NCBI GenBank assembly: GCA_027013225.1
Contig: JALUXU010000058.1
Location: 1-64,000 of the forward strand
Source: Acidihalobacter sp.
GTDB taxonomy: Bacteria > Pseudomonadota > Gammaproteobacteria > DSM-5130 > Acidihalobacteraceae
Reading direction: 5' to 3'
DNA: 64,000 nucleotides
This document shows positions 46,274 to 56,315 of the stretch, one piece after another; position 1 is the first letter of the stretch; each line of letters begins with the position of its first letter. The translations under genes and the position numbers were made by a program. The notes below the pieces were generated by a model. The model was not told the origin of the DNA and did no database searches. It saw nothing but the letters and a program-made list of their open reading frames with translations.

Positions 46274-47040
46274 CTTCAAAAGAAGCTATCCGTTTCACCA
46301 ATACCCGCGGGCAAAAACTTGCCGGTGTGCTGCACTGGCCGGCAGATGCAGTGCGAGGCTGGGTTTTGTATGCGCCGTGCTTTACGTGCAGCAAGGATAT
46401 TCCCCTGGCGCTGCGGATGGCCGATGCGTTGGCAAAGCGGGGTTATGCCGTACTGAGATTCGACCCGACTGGTTTGGGGGAGAGTGAGGGGCGTTTTGAG
46501 CAGACGGATTTCGAAAGTGAGATCGACGATATCTTACGGGCCCAGGCCTGGTTGAAGGGGATGCATGCGGCGCCGCAACTGCTCATTGGTCACAGTCTGG
46601 GCGGAGCCGCCATGCTCGAAGCGGCCTCCAGATTGCCTGAAACCCGCGCGGTAGTGACCTTGGGAACACCGGCAAGCTTGATTCCTTTGGCAGAATGGCT
46701 GCAGCGCACCGCCGAGCAACAAACGCCGCAGGGCCGATTCGAGCTAGAGCTGGGTGGTCAGACGATCACGCTATCTAGCGAATATATAGATTCGCTGCGG
46801 CGTCATGATTTGCGCGCCGCTATCAGCCGCTTGCGCCAGGCCGTGCTGATACTGCATGCGCCTGAAGATGATGTCGTGCCCTATGCGGATGCGCTGACCT
46901 TGTTCGCGGCTGCGAAAGAGCCGCGCGGCTTCGCGAGCCTGGACGGGGCGGATCACTTGTTGCGGCATCAGCGTGATGTCGAGTATTGTGCGCAGCTCAT
47001 TGCCGCCTGGGCGCTTCGTCCCCTTGGCTTGCCATCCTGA
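46264..47040 (+). CDS. Alpha/beta hydrolase
   Basis: YAPCFTCSKDIP, LLIGHSLGGAAML nucleophile elbow, LDGADHLL; 10-nt overlap with mtfA. Confidence 0.92.
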   Translation: MGITSKEAIRFTNTRGQKLAGVLHWPADAVRGWVLYAPCFTCSKDIPLALRMADALAKRGYAVLRFDPTGLGESEGRFEQTDFESEIDDILRAQAWLKGMHAAPQLLIGHSLGGAAMLEAASRLPETRAVVTLGTPASLIPLAEWLQRTAEQQTPQGRFELELGGQTITLSSEYIDSLRRHDLRAAISRLRQAVLILHAPEDDVVPYADALTLFAAAKEPRGFASLDGADHLLRHQRDVEYCAQLIAAWALRPLGLPS

Positions 47041-47063
47041 TCTTTACTCCAGGCAGGGAACTC

Positions 47064-47657
47064 ATGCTTGATTCTCGCATCCTGAACAACTTTGAAACCT
47101 TGTATAACGCCGCATTGGAGGCTTCTGGAAGCGATGCGACTGCCATGATTCTGGCCACCGCCGGAGCCGATGGCCGCCCACGCAGCCGCGTGGTGCTGCT
47201 CAAACACTTCGATGCGAAAGGGTTTTGCTTCTATACCAATTATGAAAGCGCCAAAGGCAGGGAAATCGCGGCCAATCCGGCGGTTTCTTTGTGTATTCAC
47301 TGGCAGGGACTCGGCTCGGGCGGCGGCACGCAGGTAAGGATCGATGGATATGCCGAGCGCTTGTCCGCAGAGGTGTCCGATGTGTATTTTGCCACCCGGC
47401 CTCGGGGCAGCCAGATCGGCGCGTGGGCCTCGTTGCAGTCGCAGACGCTGGATTCTCGGGCCACATTTGAGGCGCGTTATGCTCAATACGAGCGAGAGTT
47501 CGCCGGACGCGAAGTGCCGCGTCCGCCTCACTGGGGCGGATATCGCGTCACGCCCGATCGTGTGGAGTTTTGGTATGGGGCCGATTATCGGCTTCATGAA
47601 AGAGAGTGTTGGGAACGTACCGAGAACGGGTGGCAATCGCGGTTGCTTTATCCTTGA
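47064..47657 (+). CDS. pdxH: Pyridoxamine/pyridoxine 5'-phosphate oxidase
   Basis: RVVLLKHFDAKGFCFYTNYESAKG, RPRGSQIGAWASLQSQ, WGGYRV.P..VEFW...YRLHER; start Met27 of the ORF. Confidence 0.9.
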   Translation: MLDSRILNNFETLYNAALEASGSDATAMILATAGADGRPRSRVVLLKHFDAKGFCFYTNYESAKGREIAANPAVSLCIHWQGLGSGGGTQVRIDGYAERLSAEVSDVYFATRPRGSQIGAWASLQSQTLDSRATFEARYAQYEREFAGREVPRPPHWGGYRVTPDRVEFWYGADYRLHERECWERTENGWQSRLLYP

Positions 47658-49099
47658 AGGCGTAAGCGCTCGCTTACGCAGGCGTAATCGGCTCGAATCC
47701 TTCGTCCATTGAGTTCGATCGTCTCGCGTTCATGACCCTTGCCCGTGCCGATCACGAGCACGCCATCCTCTGGCTTGGCTCGATCCAATGCCCAGGCGAT
47801 AGCGGCTTCACGGTCATGAATCACACGCACAGGCTTGTCAGGCGGGATGGTGCGCAGAAGATCCCCGATGATCGCATTCGGATCCTCGCCATGGGTCATG
47901 GAATCGGTGAGAATGATGCAGTCAGCCCAGCGTGCGAGGTGCGCTCCCATCAGCGGTCTCTTGCCGCGATCCCGGTTGCCCATCAATCCGATGACGCACC
48001 ATAGGGAGCCAGAGACGAACTGGCGAAAGTCTCGCAATACCTGCTCTAGTCCATTGGGAGTGTGCGCATAATCAAGCGCCACCAAAGGCTTATCGGGCGA
48101 AGTAAAGATCTCCATGCGTCCCGGCACCGGGGAAACGCCCTCGAGGGCTTTTGCAGCTGCGGGAAAATCGATATCCATACAGAGTAACGCCCCGAGTGCA
48201 GCCATCAAATTCTGGGCATTGAAACTTCCCCTTATCGAAGTGCGCAATCGTTCCGTGTGGCCGCGATAGCGCACTTCCATAAAGAGGCCCCGTGCTGAGG
48301 AATGAAAAAGGCGCCCCTGGATTTTGGCCTTGTGGTTTCCAGCGAGGGAGTAGGTGATCTGTTGGGTCGATGAACGAAGGCATTTTTGGCACTCCAATGA
48401 GAAAGGGTCATCGGCGTTGAGTACTGCCGAGCGCAATTCCTGGCGTTCGAACAAGCGTCGCTTGGCGGCAGCATAGGCCTCTTGCGAACCATGGTAGTCC
48501 AAATGGTCGCGCCCCAATTGAGTGAGGACGGCTGCATCGACGCTTGCGCCATCGAGTCGGCCCTGGCTGAGACCATGAGAGGATGCCTCGATGGTTACCG
48601 TCCGCGCGCCCGCATCTCGCAAATGGGCTAGAGCACGCTGCAGGGTGAATGCATCCGGTGTTGTCAAGGCGTTGCCTTCAAGATGCTGGTCTCCTGGCCA
48701 GCCGATACCCAGGGTGCCGATGTTCGCGCAGGAATGACCGAGCGCATTCAGGGCGCGCGCGATGAACTGGCTGGTGGAGGTTTTCCCGTCCGTACCGGTG
48801 ACAGCAATGAGATTGAGCGAGGCAGAAGGGTGGTTCCAGAAGCTCGCAGCCAAAGCGCCTAGGCGTGATTCCATGTCCGGTATGACCACCACCGGTACGC
48901 CGGGGTCGCTTGCAAGAGGAGAATCGCTGATGATTGCTGTCGCGCCTCGGGTTACGGCCTGTTTGACCCAGCGGCGACCATCGCCCTTGGCCATGAATGC
49001 CATTCCCTTTTGTATCCATCGGGAATCGAGTGATACATCGGCGATGTCTATATCCGGTGCTTGAACGCCCGCATCAGCCAGCCAGTCGGAAAGTCTCAT
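47648..49099 (-). CDS. MurE-like Mur ligase with altered amino-acid specificity motif
   Basis: VTGTDGKTSTSQFIARAL, EASSHGLSQGRLDG, GRDHLDYHGS, LDYAHTPNGLEQVL, GNRDRGKRPLMG, GKGHE; DNPR position reads SMTH. Confidence 0.93.
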   Translation of the reverse strand: MRLSDWLADAGVQAPDIDIADVSLDSRWIQKGMAFMAKGDGRRWVKQAVTRGATAIISDSPLASDPGVPVVVIPDMESRLGALAASFWNHPSASLNLIAVTGTDGKTSTSQFIARALNALGHSCANIGTLGIGWPGDQHLEGNALTTPDAFTLQRALAHLRDAGARTVTIEASSHGLSQGRLDGASVDAAVLTQLGRDHLDYHGSQEAYAAAKRRLFERQELRSAVLNADDPFSLECQKCLRSSTQQITYSLAGNHKAKIQGRLFHSSARGLFMEVRYRGHTERLRTSIRGSFNAQNLMAALGALLCMDIDFPAAAKALEGVSPVPGRMEIFTSPDKPLVALDYAHTPNGLEQVLRDFRQFVSGSLWCVIGLMGNRDRGKRPLMGAHLARWADCIILTDSMTHGEDPNAIIGDLLRTIPPDKPVRVIHDREAAIAWALDRAKPEDGVLVIGTGKGHERETIELNGRRIRADYACVSERLRLQG

Positions 49100-49198
49100 C
49101 TTTGCTGTTCAGATCATGAGTACAAACCCCAATCTTATGTGACCGCGCAAGAACTGGATCGATTATGACGGGATGGTAAGCCCCCTTTAGGCGAAATT

Positions 49199-49516
49199 TC
49201 ATGGGGTTTTCCGATAGGCAGCGATGACTACTTCGTGTTGTTCCAGCCCGCCTCCACCCGCGAATGCTTCTTTGGGCATGGGATTGCGGTGCGCGGCCTT
49301 GAAATCTTCGCTCCCGACCCAGTTGCGAAACGCGGCCTCGTTTTCCCAGCGGGTCAAAACCACCCAGGGTGCGCCTTCGCTGCGAGGTTTCAAAATTTCC
49401 ATGCTGACGAATCCCGGTTGTTGTTCGACCTGACCGGCGCGTTGGCGGAATCGCTCTTCGAACTGCTCCGCCCATTCGGGAGCTACGGGTACGCGATTGG
49501 CGACGACATAATACAT
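49199..49516 (-). CDS. Antibiotic biosynthesis monooxygenase (ABM)-fold protein, HmoA/IsdG-like
   Basis: YYVVANRVPVAPEWAEQFEERFRQRAG.V..QPGFV, WENEAAFRNWVGSEDFKAAH. Confidence 0.87.
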   Translation of the reverse strand: MYYVVANRVPVAPEWAEQFEERFRQRAGQVEQQPGFVSMEILKPRSEGAPWVVLTRWENEAAFRNWVGSEDFKAAHRNPMPKEAFAGGGGLEQHEVVIAAYRKTP

Positions 49517-49619
49517 GGCATTATCTCCTGTTTGTTTTATTGGCTAAATCCCGTTTTACCCTTGCGCCGGCCAATGGGCGTGTCTCAAGGGTGCGGGCAT
49601 CACGATGAGCTTCAAGTAA

Positions 49620-50828
49620 TCAGTTAGGTGCTTTTACAGGCCGCACATGCGCCGCGCATTCGCGCGCTCGTTCGCGCGCAAGACCCACTTCCCCCGCGTA
49701 GGCGAGCGCCACACCCATCCGGCGGCGTGGGAAAGCCTGCGGCTTGCCGAACAGACGCAGATCGGTTCCGGGGATTGCGAGCGCATCGGCCACACCTTCA
49801 AATGCGATGCCAGTTCCCTCAATACCGCCATAGATGACGGCACTGGCACCGGGCGTCAGCAATTCAGTGGACACGGGCAAACCAAGGATGGCGCGGGCGT
49901 GCAAGGCAAACTCGCTGAGTGGTTGCGTGATCATGGTGACCATGCCGGTATCGTGGGGTCTGGGACTGACTTCGCTGAACCACACTTGATCGTTTCGCAC
50001 GAATAATTCGACCCCAAAAACTCCCCGTCCTCCAAGCGCCTGCGTAATTGCGCGCGCTATTTCGCAGGCTCGCTCGAGTGTTTTGGGCGGCATCGCTTGT
50101 GGTTGCCAACTCTCGACGTAATCACCGCGTTCCTGACGGTGGCCTATCGGCTGACAAATGTGCGTTTCTTCCTTGCCTTCAGGGCCGTTGGTGCGCACTA
50201 CAAGCAAGGTGATCTCGAAATCGAAATCGATCACGGACTCAACGATTACCCGTCCGCTCTCCACCCGTCCGCCAGTTTGGGCATATTCCCAGGCCGCTTC
50301 CAGGTCGGCCAATGCGTTCACCTTGGATTGTCCCTTTCCGGAAGAAGACATCACGGGTTTGACTATGCATGGTATTCCGATCTGCTCGCATATCTGCCGG
50401 AGTTCGTCCAGCGAATCGGCGAAAGCGTAGCGGGAGGTAGGCAGCCCAAGGGTTTCGGCAGCGAGTCGGCGGATGCCTTCGCGATTCATGGTCAACTGCG
50501 CCGCTCTGGCATTGGGAATGACTTCAGCCAGTCCTTCATTTTCAATGCGCATGAGTGCCTGTGTGGCAATGGCTTCGATTTCAGGCACCACCAGATGGGG
50601 GCGTTCGCGAACGATGAGTGCATGCAGGGCGTCGGCATTATTCATGTCGATGACATGGGCGCGATGGGCTACTTGATGCGCAGGCGCATTGGGATAACGG
50701 TCAACAGCGATCACTTCAACGCCCAAGCGCTGCAGTTCGATGGCTACTTCCTTGCCCAGCTCACCGGCGCCCAGCAGCATAACACGAACGGCACTTGTGC
50801 TAAGGGGGGATCCCAATCTCATCATCAA
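49620..50828 (-). CDS. purT: Formate-dependent phosphoribosylglycinamide formyltransferase
   Basis: [56 protein letters not shown]. Confidence 0.97.
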   Translation of the reverse strand: MMMRLGSPLSTSAVRVMLLGAGELGKEVAIELQRLGVEVIAVDRYPNAPAHQVAHRAHVIDMNNADALHALIVRERPHLVVPEIEAIATQALMRIENEGLAEVIPNARAAQLTMNREGIRRLAAETLGLPTSRYAFADSLDELRQICEQIGIPCIVKPVMSSSGKGQSKVNALADLEAAWEYAQTGGRVESGRVIVESVIDFDFEITLLVVRTNGPEGKEETHICQPIGHRQERGDYVESWQPQAMPPKTLERACEIARAITQALGGRGVFGVELFVRNDQVWFSEVSPRPHDTGMVTMITQPLSEFALHARAILGLPVSTELLTPGASAVIYGGIEGTGIAFEGVADALAIPGTDLRLFGKPQAFPRRRMGVALAYAGEVGLARERARECAAHVRPVKAPN

Positions 50829-50870
50829 ATTCCTTAAGATCTGTCCACAGGCGTCGAATAAAAAGCGCCT

Positions 50871-50951
50871 CGCCTTCTATTTTAGAAGGCGCTGGGATTA
50901 TAGATCAGGTGCTTAAGAGTCTGTCGGCTTTTGAGTAAACTTTTGAGTAAA
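50871..50951. repeat. Perfect 9-bp hairpin and 12-bp tandem duplication in the purT/sdhC divergent intergenic region
   Basis: CGCCTTCTA-TTT-TAGAAGGCG at 50871-50891; CTTTTGAGTAAA x2 at 50928-50951. Confidence 0.85.
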
Positions 50952-51141
50952 ATATAAAAAGTATAAGCAAGAGGAAATCATTCGAGGTGCATGCAGCAGC
51001 GACTCAAAATAGCCGTGATTAATTGAGCAATGACAGGGCGCCCGCAAGGCGCATGCCGATGTGGGATATCATCGGAAAAGCGCGTATCGCGTTTTCGTAC
51101 TGCTATACTTTGGAAAATCCTATCTCTGCAAGGATTCGTCG

Positions 51142-51522
51142 ATGGCGACGCCGCAACGCCCCGTTTTTCTCAATCTTTTTAAGATTCGACTTCCCTTGCC
51201 AGGTGTGGTGTCCTTCGCCCATCGAGTTTCCGGCGCCTTGATGTTTTTTGGCATCCCATTCGTGCTGTATCTCTTTGACCTCTCTCTGAGCGGGCCTGAA
51301 GGTTTCGCTCAGGCGCGGTCATGGGCTGGAAGCTTATGGCTAACCCCGGTGATCGTTCTGCTTGCATGGAGTCTTTGCTACCATTTGCTTGCCGGCATAC
51401 GCTATTTGCTCATGGACCTGGATCTCGGCATCGATCGCAAAGCCAGTTATCTCAGTGCCGCCTGGGTGGCTGGGTTGGCGTTGTTGCTGAGCCTCTGGTT
51501 GTTGCTGGAGATCTATCTATGA
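51142..51522 (+). CDS. sdhC: Succinate dehydrogenase cytochrome b556 subunit
   Basis: [45 protein letters not shown]; start Met28 of the ORF. Confidence 0.95.
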   Translation: MATPQRPVFLNLFKIRLPLPGVVSFAHRVSGALMFFGIPFVLYLFDLSLSGPEGFAQARSWAGSLWLTPVIVLLAWSLCYHLLAGIRYLLMDLDLGIDRKASYLSAAWVAGLALLLSLWLLLEIYL

Positions 51523-51860
51523 GCGCCGGATTGAGTGGCTTGAGGGCATGGTTGGCGCAGCGGCTGAGCGCGGTTTATCTTGGCCTCTACTTTATTTTTG
51601 CGGTGTTGGCCATCGCTGTTCATCCTCATCTGAGTTACGAGGAGTGGCGAAGCTGGTTGGCCAACCCCTGGGTGTTGCTGGCGACCGGCATCTTCATGGT
51701 GGCTTTGCTGATGCATGCCTGGATCGGCGTGCGGGATATTCTGCTCGATTATGTGCACCCGCTCTGGCTTCGTGTCTCAGCCTATGGGTTGGTGGTCATG
51801 TTTCTTCTTGCGTGCGGCCTGTGGGCGGCCAAAATTCTTCTTCAGGCGAGCGGCTTATGA
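51519..51860 (+). CDS. sdhD: Succinate dehydrogenase membrane anchor subunit
   Basis: [32 protein letters not shown]; start Met67 of the ORF. Confidence 0.94.
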   Translation: MSAGLSGLRAWLAQRLSAVYLGLYFIFAVLAIAVHPHLSYEEWRSWLANPWVLLATGIFMVALLMHAWIGVRDILLDYVHPLWLRVSAYGLVVMFLLACGLWAAKILLQASGL

Positions 51861-53620
51861 AATTGCAACGCAGACGCTTTGACGCATTGATCATTGGCGC
51901 TGGCGGTGCCGGGCTGCGAGCTGCGCTACAGCTTACCCGGGCCGAGACCAAAGCGGCGGTCGTTTCCAAGGTGTTCCCGACCCGTTCTCATACCGTGGCT
52001 GCCCAGGGTGGAGTCAACGCCGCCCTGGCCAATGTCGTCGAGGACAGTTGGCTCTGGCATATGTTCGATACCGTCAAGGGAAGCGATTATCTCGGAGATC
52101 AAGATGCCATCGAGTATATGTGCCGCGCCGCCCCGCAAGCGGTTTATGAACTCGACCACTTCGGCGTGCCCTTCTCGCGTCTGGAAGACGGCGCCATCTA
52201 CCAGCGAGCGTTCGGCGGTCAGAGTCGCCGCTTCGGCGCCGAACAGGCGGTGCGCACTTGCGCGGCGGCTGATCGTACCGGCCACGCCATTCTTCATAGT
52301 CTTTATCAGCAGAACATACGCGCCAAAACGCATTTCTTCGATGAGTATTTCGTCGTCGATCTGATCCGGGACGCAGAAGGCGCGATTCTCGGCGCACTGG
52401 CTTTTTCCATAGAAACTGGCGAGCCGATTCTGATCGAATCCAAGGCGACCTTGCTGGCCACAGGCGGGGTCGGGCAGGTGTACCGCACCAACACCAATGC
52501 GCTCATCAACACCGGTGATGGCCTGGCTATGGCGCTGCGTGCGGGCGTGCCGCTGCAAGACATGGAGTTCGTTCAATTCCACCCCACGGGCATCGCCGGC
52601 CGCGGCATGCTCATCACCGAAGGCGCTCGAGGCGAAGGCGGCTATCTCGTCAACAGCGAAGGAGAGCGCTTCATGGAGCGCTACGCCCCGCATGTCAAAG
52701 ATCTGGCCTCGCGCGACGTAGTCAGCCGGGCGATTTATACCGAAGTCAAGGAGGGACGGGGTTGCGGGCCGAACAAGGATTATGTGTTGCTCAAGTTGGA
52801 TCATCTGGGCGCCGAGGTCATCAAGAGCCGGTTGCCTGGTATCCGTGAGCTCAGCATGACGTTCATGCACGTCGATCCGATCGAACAACCGATTCCGGTT
52901 TATCCGACGGCCCACTACATGATGGGAGGCATTCCAACCAACCGCCATGGCCAGGTGGTCGCGCCGCTGCGTGAGACTCCCGAAGAACCAGTTCCGGGGC
53001 TTTATGCAGCGGGCGAATGCGCGTGCGTGTCCGTACATGGGGCCAACCGGCTCGGCGGAAATTCATTGCTCGACATACTCGTCTTTGGGCGGGCCGCCGC
53101 CAATCATATGATCGGATTTCTTGGCGAACACCCTCACCACCGCCCTATGGATGAAGCGGCGGTGGATGCGGCGATGGCGCGCCTTGCGCGTTGGGATGAT
53201 AAAGGCGATGGCGAGCGGCCGGAGGCGTTGCGGACCGAATTGAAGAAGATCATGGAAGACCACGTGGGCGTGTTCCGCGAACGCGAACGTCTGGCCGAAG
53301 GCGTGGACAAGGTGCGCGAAATCGCGCAACGCATGCGGCATTCCACACTGCGCGATCACAGCAGAATATTCAATACGGCGCGTGTGGAAGCCATGGAAAC
53401 GGAAAATATGATCGATTGCGCCCTGGCTACTTCCTTGTCCGCCCTGAAGCGCGAAGAGAGTCGCGGCGCGCATTCGCGAGTGGATTATCCCCAGCGCGAT
53501 GATGAGCGCTGGATGAAACATAGCCTCTATTTTCTGGCGACGGATTCGATGGACTACAAGCCCGTGCGTACCCGCCCGCTGACGGTCGAGCCTTTTCCTC
53601 CCAAAGAGAGGGTGTACTGA
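51857..53620 (+). CDS. sdhA: Succinate dehydrogenase flavoprotein subunit
   Basis: [48 protein letters not shown]. Confidence 0.98.
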   Translation: MKLQRRRFDALIIGAGGAGLRAALQLTRAETKAAVVSKVFPTRSHTVAAQGGVNAALANVVEDSWLWHMFDTVKGSDYLGDQDAIEYMCRAAPQAVYELDHFGVPFSRLEDGAIYQRAFGGQSRRFGAEQAVRTCAAADRTGHAILHSLYQQNIRAKTHFFDEYFVVDLIRDAEGAILGALAFSIETGEPILIESKATLLATGGVGQVYRTNTNALINTGDGLAMALRAGVPLQDMEFVQFHPTGIAGRGMLITEGARGEGGYLVNSEGERFMERYAPHVKDLASRDVVSRAIYTEVKEGRGCGPNKDYVLLKLDHLGAEVIKSRLPGIRELSMTFMHVDPIEQPIPVYPTAHYMMGGIPTNRHGQVVAPLRETPEEPVPGLYAAGECACVSVHGANRLGGNSLLDILVFGRAAANHMIGFLGEHPHHRPMDEAAVDAAMARLARWDDKGDGERPEALRTELKKIMEDHVGVFRERERLAEGVDKVREIAQRMRHSTLRDHSRIFNTARVEAMETENMIDCALATSLSALKREESRGAHSRVDYPQRDDERWMKHSLYFLATDSMDYKPVRTRPLTVEPFPPKERVY

Positions 53621-54321
53621 TGCGATTCTCCATTTATCGCTACGCTTCCGAAAGCGATGGCAAACCGGGCATGCAGGACTTTGATCTGTCCGATGAGGAC
53701 ATCGAGCCGGGCATGATGTTGTTGGGTGCGTTGCTCAAGCTTAAAGAACAGGATCCCACTCTCAGTTTCCGCCGTTCCTGCCAAGAGGGGGTGTGCGGTT
53801 CCGATGCCATGAATATCAATGGTCGCAATGGCCTGGCTTGCATCACGCCACTCAAGTCGCTCAAGGAGCCGGTGGAGCTGCGCCCCTTGCCTGGCATGCC
53901 GGTAATCCGGGATCTTGTGGTGGACATGGAAAATTTTTACCGCCAGTATCGCGCCGCCGAACCCTGGCTGCAGCTTGATGAGCCGGAGCCTGAGGTCGAA
54001 ATCAAGCAGTCACCGCAGCAACGTGCTCAACTGGACGGTTTGTACGAATGCATACTCTGCGGATGTTGCTCGGCAGCTTGCCCTTCATACTGGTGGAATC
54101 CAGAGCGTTTTTTAGGTCCGGCGGCCCTATTGCAGTCCGCGCGCTTCGTGCTGGACAGTCGTGATCAGGCTACGGAAAAAAGGCTTGGACAGCTCGACGA
54201 CGCCTACAAGCTGTTTCGTTGCCATAGCATCATGAACTGCGTACAGGTCTGTCCCAAGGGACTCAATCCGACGCGGGCGATCGCCAAGATCAAGCACGCC
54301 ATGCTGAAAAAGGATTTTTGA
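53620..54321 (+). CDS. sdhB: Succinate dehydrogenase iron-sulfur subunit
   Basis: SFRRSCQEGVCGSDAMNINGRNGLAC, CILCGCCSAACPSYWWNP, CVQVCPKGLNP. Confidence 0.98.
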   Translation: MRFSIYRYASESDGKPGMQDFDLSDEDIEPGMMLLGALLKLKEQDPTLSFRRSCQEGVCGSDAMNINGRNGLACITPLKSLKEPVELRPLPGMPVIRDLVVDMENFYRQYRAAEPWLQLDEPEPEVEIKQSPQQRAQLDGLYECILCGCCSAACPSYWWNPERFLGPAALLQSARFVLDSRDQATEKRLGQLDDAYKLFRCHSIMNCVQVCPKGLNPTRAIAKIKHAMLKKDF

Positions 54322-54327
54322 ATACCC

Positions 54328-54576
54328 ATGGCCGAGGCGGATCGGATACGGTGGCGCTGCCGGCGCGGAATGCGTGAGCTCGACGAGCTCTTGCTTAATT
54401 TTTTCGAGCGAGAATATCATCGCTCGACGGACTCCGAGCAACTGGCCTTCGTGCGGCTGCTGGAGTATTCTGATCAGGCCATGCTAGAAATATTGATGCA
54501 AAGGATGGTGCCCACAGAACCGGATATCGCCCATGTCGCCGCAAAGATTCGCAGAGCCATTGTACCTTCAGCCTAG
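54328..54576 (+). CDS. sdhE: FAD assembly factor SdhE
   Basis: RIRWRCRRGMRELDELLLNFF. Confidence 0.95.
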   Translation: MAEADRIRWRCRRGMRELDELLLNFFEREYHRSTDSEQLAFVRLLEYSDQAMLEILMQRMVPTEPDIAHVAAKIRRAIVPSA

Positions 54577-55000
54577 GCCATCGCTGCTGTTGGCTGGCCT
54601 TTTCATTTTGAGTTATGCCACTGCCGCGGTGGCGCTGGCATACATCGACATGAGTCCCGCGGTTCGGGTTCTGCTGGGATTGATGTTGGCCGTCAGCCTG
54701 TATAGGAATTTACGCGTTTACGTGTTGCTTAACTCGCCCCGCAGCCTGCTCAAACTGGTTTGGGATGCTTCGGGAAAATGGCGTGCATGGGATGGTTTCG
54801 GGCGGGAACACGAGGCTACGCTGATACCCGATTATTTTGTGCATCCGAATCTCGTGATTTTCAGTTTGAAGCTCGAGGGGCTTGGGCGCCGCGCCGTCCT
54901 TCTGCTGCCGGATTCGCTCGATAGCGAAGTTTTAAGACGTCTGCGCGTTCGGCTGCGGGCCGCGAAGAAAAACCAGGAAAACGACGACGATGAGCTCTGA
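54533..55000 (+). CDS. YgfX/CptA-like membrane protein
   Basis: Overlaps sdhE; two TM helices then SLLKLVWDASGKWRAWDG...HPNLVIFSLK. Confidence 0.75.
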   Translation: MSPQRFAEPLYLQPRPSLLLAGLFILSYATAAVALAYIDMSPAVRVLLGLMLAVSLYRNLRVYVLLNSPRSLLKLVWDASGKWRAWDGFGREHEATLIPDYFVHPNLVIFSLKLEGLGRRAVLLLPDSLDSEVLRRLRVRLRAAKKNQENDDDEL

Positions 55001-55421
55001 TTATTCGTCTACCCACAAGCTCTTGGAGGGCACTCAGGGCGCGCTTCAGCAATTACTTCACCCCGACCCGGCGCATATATACACCGAGGAAGAACTCGAC
55101 GCAATCGAGCAGGTCGATCCTGCGCTGGCGTTGCGGCTCGATCGCGCCCAGACCCAGGCGGCCAGAAGCCAGGAAAAAGCGGTGGCCGGCGGCCCCATCG
55201 ATCTTGACGAAGTGCGCGCCGCTATCGAGGAGTCGCGCCGCATCCTGCAGCAAGACGGCGGCGATATCGAATTCGTCGCTTTGGAAGGGCGAGTGGTCAA
55301 AGTCCGTTTCAAGGGCGCCTGCGTGGGTTGTCCGCGATCAGCGCTCGATCTCAAGTCCGTAGTGGAACGGATGGTGAGAAGCAGGGCGCCCGGAGTAGCC
55401 GAGGTCGCCAATGTGTTTTGA
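54990..55421 (+). CDS. NifU C-terminal (Nfu) domain iron-sulfur scaffold-like protein
   Basis: RILQQDGGDIEFVALEGRVVKVRFKGACVGCPRSALDLK. Confidence 0.93.
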   Translation: MSSDYSSTHKLLEGTQGALQQLLHPDPAHIYTEEELDAIEQVDPALALRLDRAQTQAARSQEKAVAGGPIDLDEVRAAIEESRRILQQDGGDIEFVALEGRVVKVRFKGACVGCPRSALDLKSVVERMVRSRAPGVAEVANVF

Positions 55422-55528
55422 CGACTGATCGATACGCTTGTCAGCCAATCTCATCTGTATGTCGGCCTGCCGTCCCAAGTATATTGGGATAGCGGGAAGC
55501 GTCGCCTTGTGTGGTCGATAGATGCGAT

Positions 55529-55557
55529 TTGCTTGTCAGCCGTCATGCGATTACAAT
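55529..55557 (+). promoter_or_regulatory. Putative sigma-70 promoter for rpsF operon
   Basis: TTGCTT (55529-55534), 17-bp spacer, TACAAT (55552-55557). Confidence 0.6.
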
Positions 55558-55558
55558 G

Positions 55559-55647
55559 CACCCCCTTTTTACGAGGCGGCCTACGCCGCTTTCTCCTTGC
55601 TCTACGTCTTTAATGGCGGGGGCTTACTATCCGAAAGGAGTATTTTG
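55559..55647 (+). promoter_or_regulatory. Structured rpsF leader, candidate S6:S18 autoregulatory element
   Basis: CCCCC (55561-65) can pair with GGGGG (55618-22); UACU-AU-CCGAAAGG-AGUA hairpin (55625-55642) occludes the GGAG Shine-Dalgarno and carries a CCG. Confidence 0.5.
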
Positions 55648-56043
55648 ATGCGTCATTACGAAGTGGTGTTTCTGGTCCACCCTGACCAGAGTGAACAAGT
55701 TCCTGCAATGATCGAGCGTTATCGGAGCATGATCGAGAAAGATGGGGGCGCTATCCATCGTCTGGAGGACTGGGGGCGACGCCAGCTGGCTTATCCCATC
55801 AATAAGGTGCACAAGGCGCATTATGTGCTAATGAATATCGAGTGCGGCGAGAGTGCGCTGGAAGAGCTGGAAACGGCTTTTCGCTTCAACGACGCCGTGA
55901 TTCGCAATTTGATCATGCGCATGCAGAAAGCCGAAACCGAGCCGTCGCCGCTCATAAAGCCCAAGGATGAGGCGGATGTCGCGCCTGCCTCCGGCGACGA
56001 GGAGGTTGCCGTTACAGGTTCCGATTCATCCGAAGAAGAATAA
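55648..56043 (+). CDS. rpsF: 30S ribosomal protein S6
   Basis: [37 protein letters not shown]; start Met43 of the ORF. Confidence 0.98.
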   Translation: MRHYEVVFLVHPDQSEQVPAMIERYRSMIEKDGGAIHRLEDWGRRQLAYPINKVHKAHYVLMNIECGESALEELETAFRFNDAVIRNLIMRMQKAETEPSPLIKPKDEADVAPASGDEEVAVTGSDSSEEE

Positions 56044-56071
56044 GTCTCAAGTTCATTGCGGAGGTAAGATC

Positions 56072-56296
56072 ATGTCACGTTTTTTCCGTCGTCGCCGTTA
56101 TTGCCGTTTTACAGCCGAGGGTGTCGAGCAGATCGATTACAAGGATCTTGCCACTCTGAAGGCCTACATCACCGAAACCGGCAAGATTGTGCCGAGTCGA
56201 GTCACCGGGACCAGCGCCCGTTATCAGCGACAACTCGCGCGAGCGGTCAAGCGCGCCCGTTTTTTAGCATTGCTGCCTTATACCGACCAGCATTGA
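56072..56296 (+). CDS. rpsR: 30S ribosomal protein S18
   Basis: [52 protein letters not shown]; start Met36 of the ORF. Confidence 0.98.
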   Translation: MSRFFRRRRYCRFTAEGVEQIDYKDLATLKAYITETGKIVPSRVTGTSARYQRQLARAVKRARFLALLPYTDQH

Positions 56297-56315
56297 ATCA
56301 TCCTGGCCATGCCTT

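Noticed and set aside
51926-53038. 370-aa minus-strand ORF antisense to sdhA
   Set aside because: Antisense to a certain sdhA; no domain signature
54328-55000. sdhE-ygfX considered as a novel toxin-antitoxin pair
   Set aside because: Already known as the SdhE/YgfX (CptB/CptA) arrangement; not new
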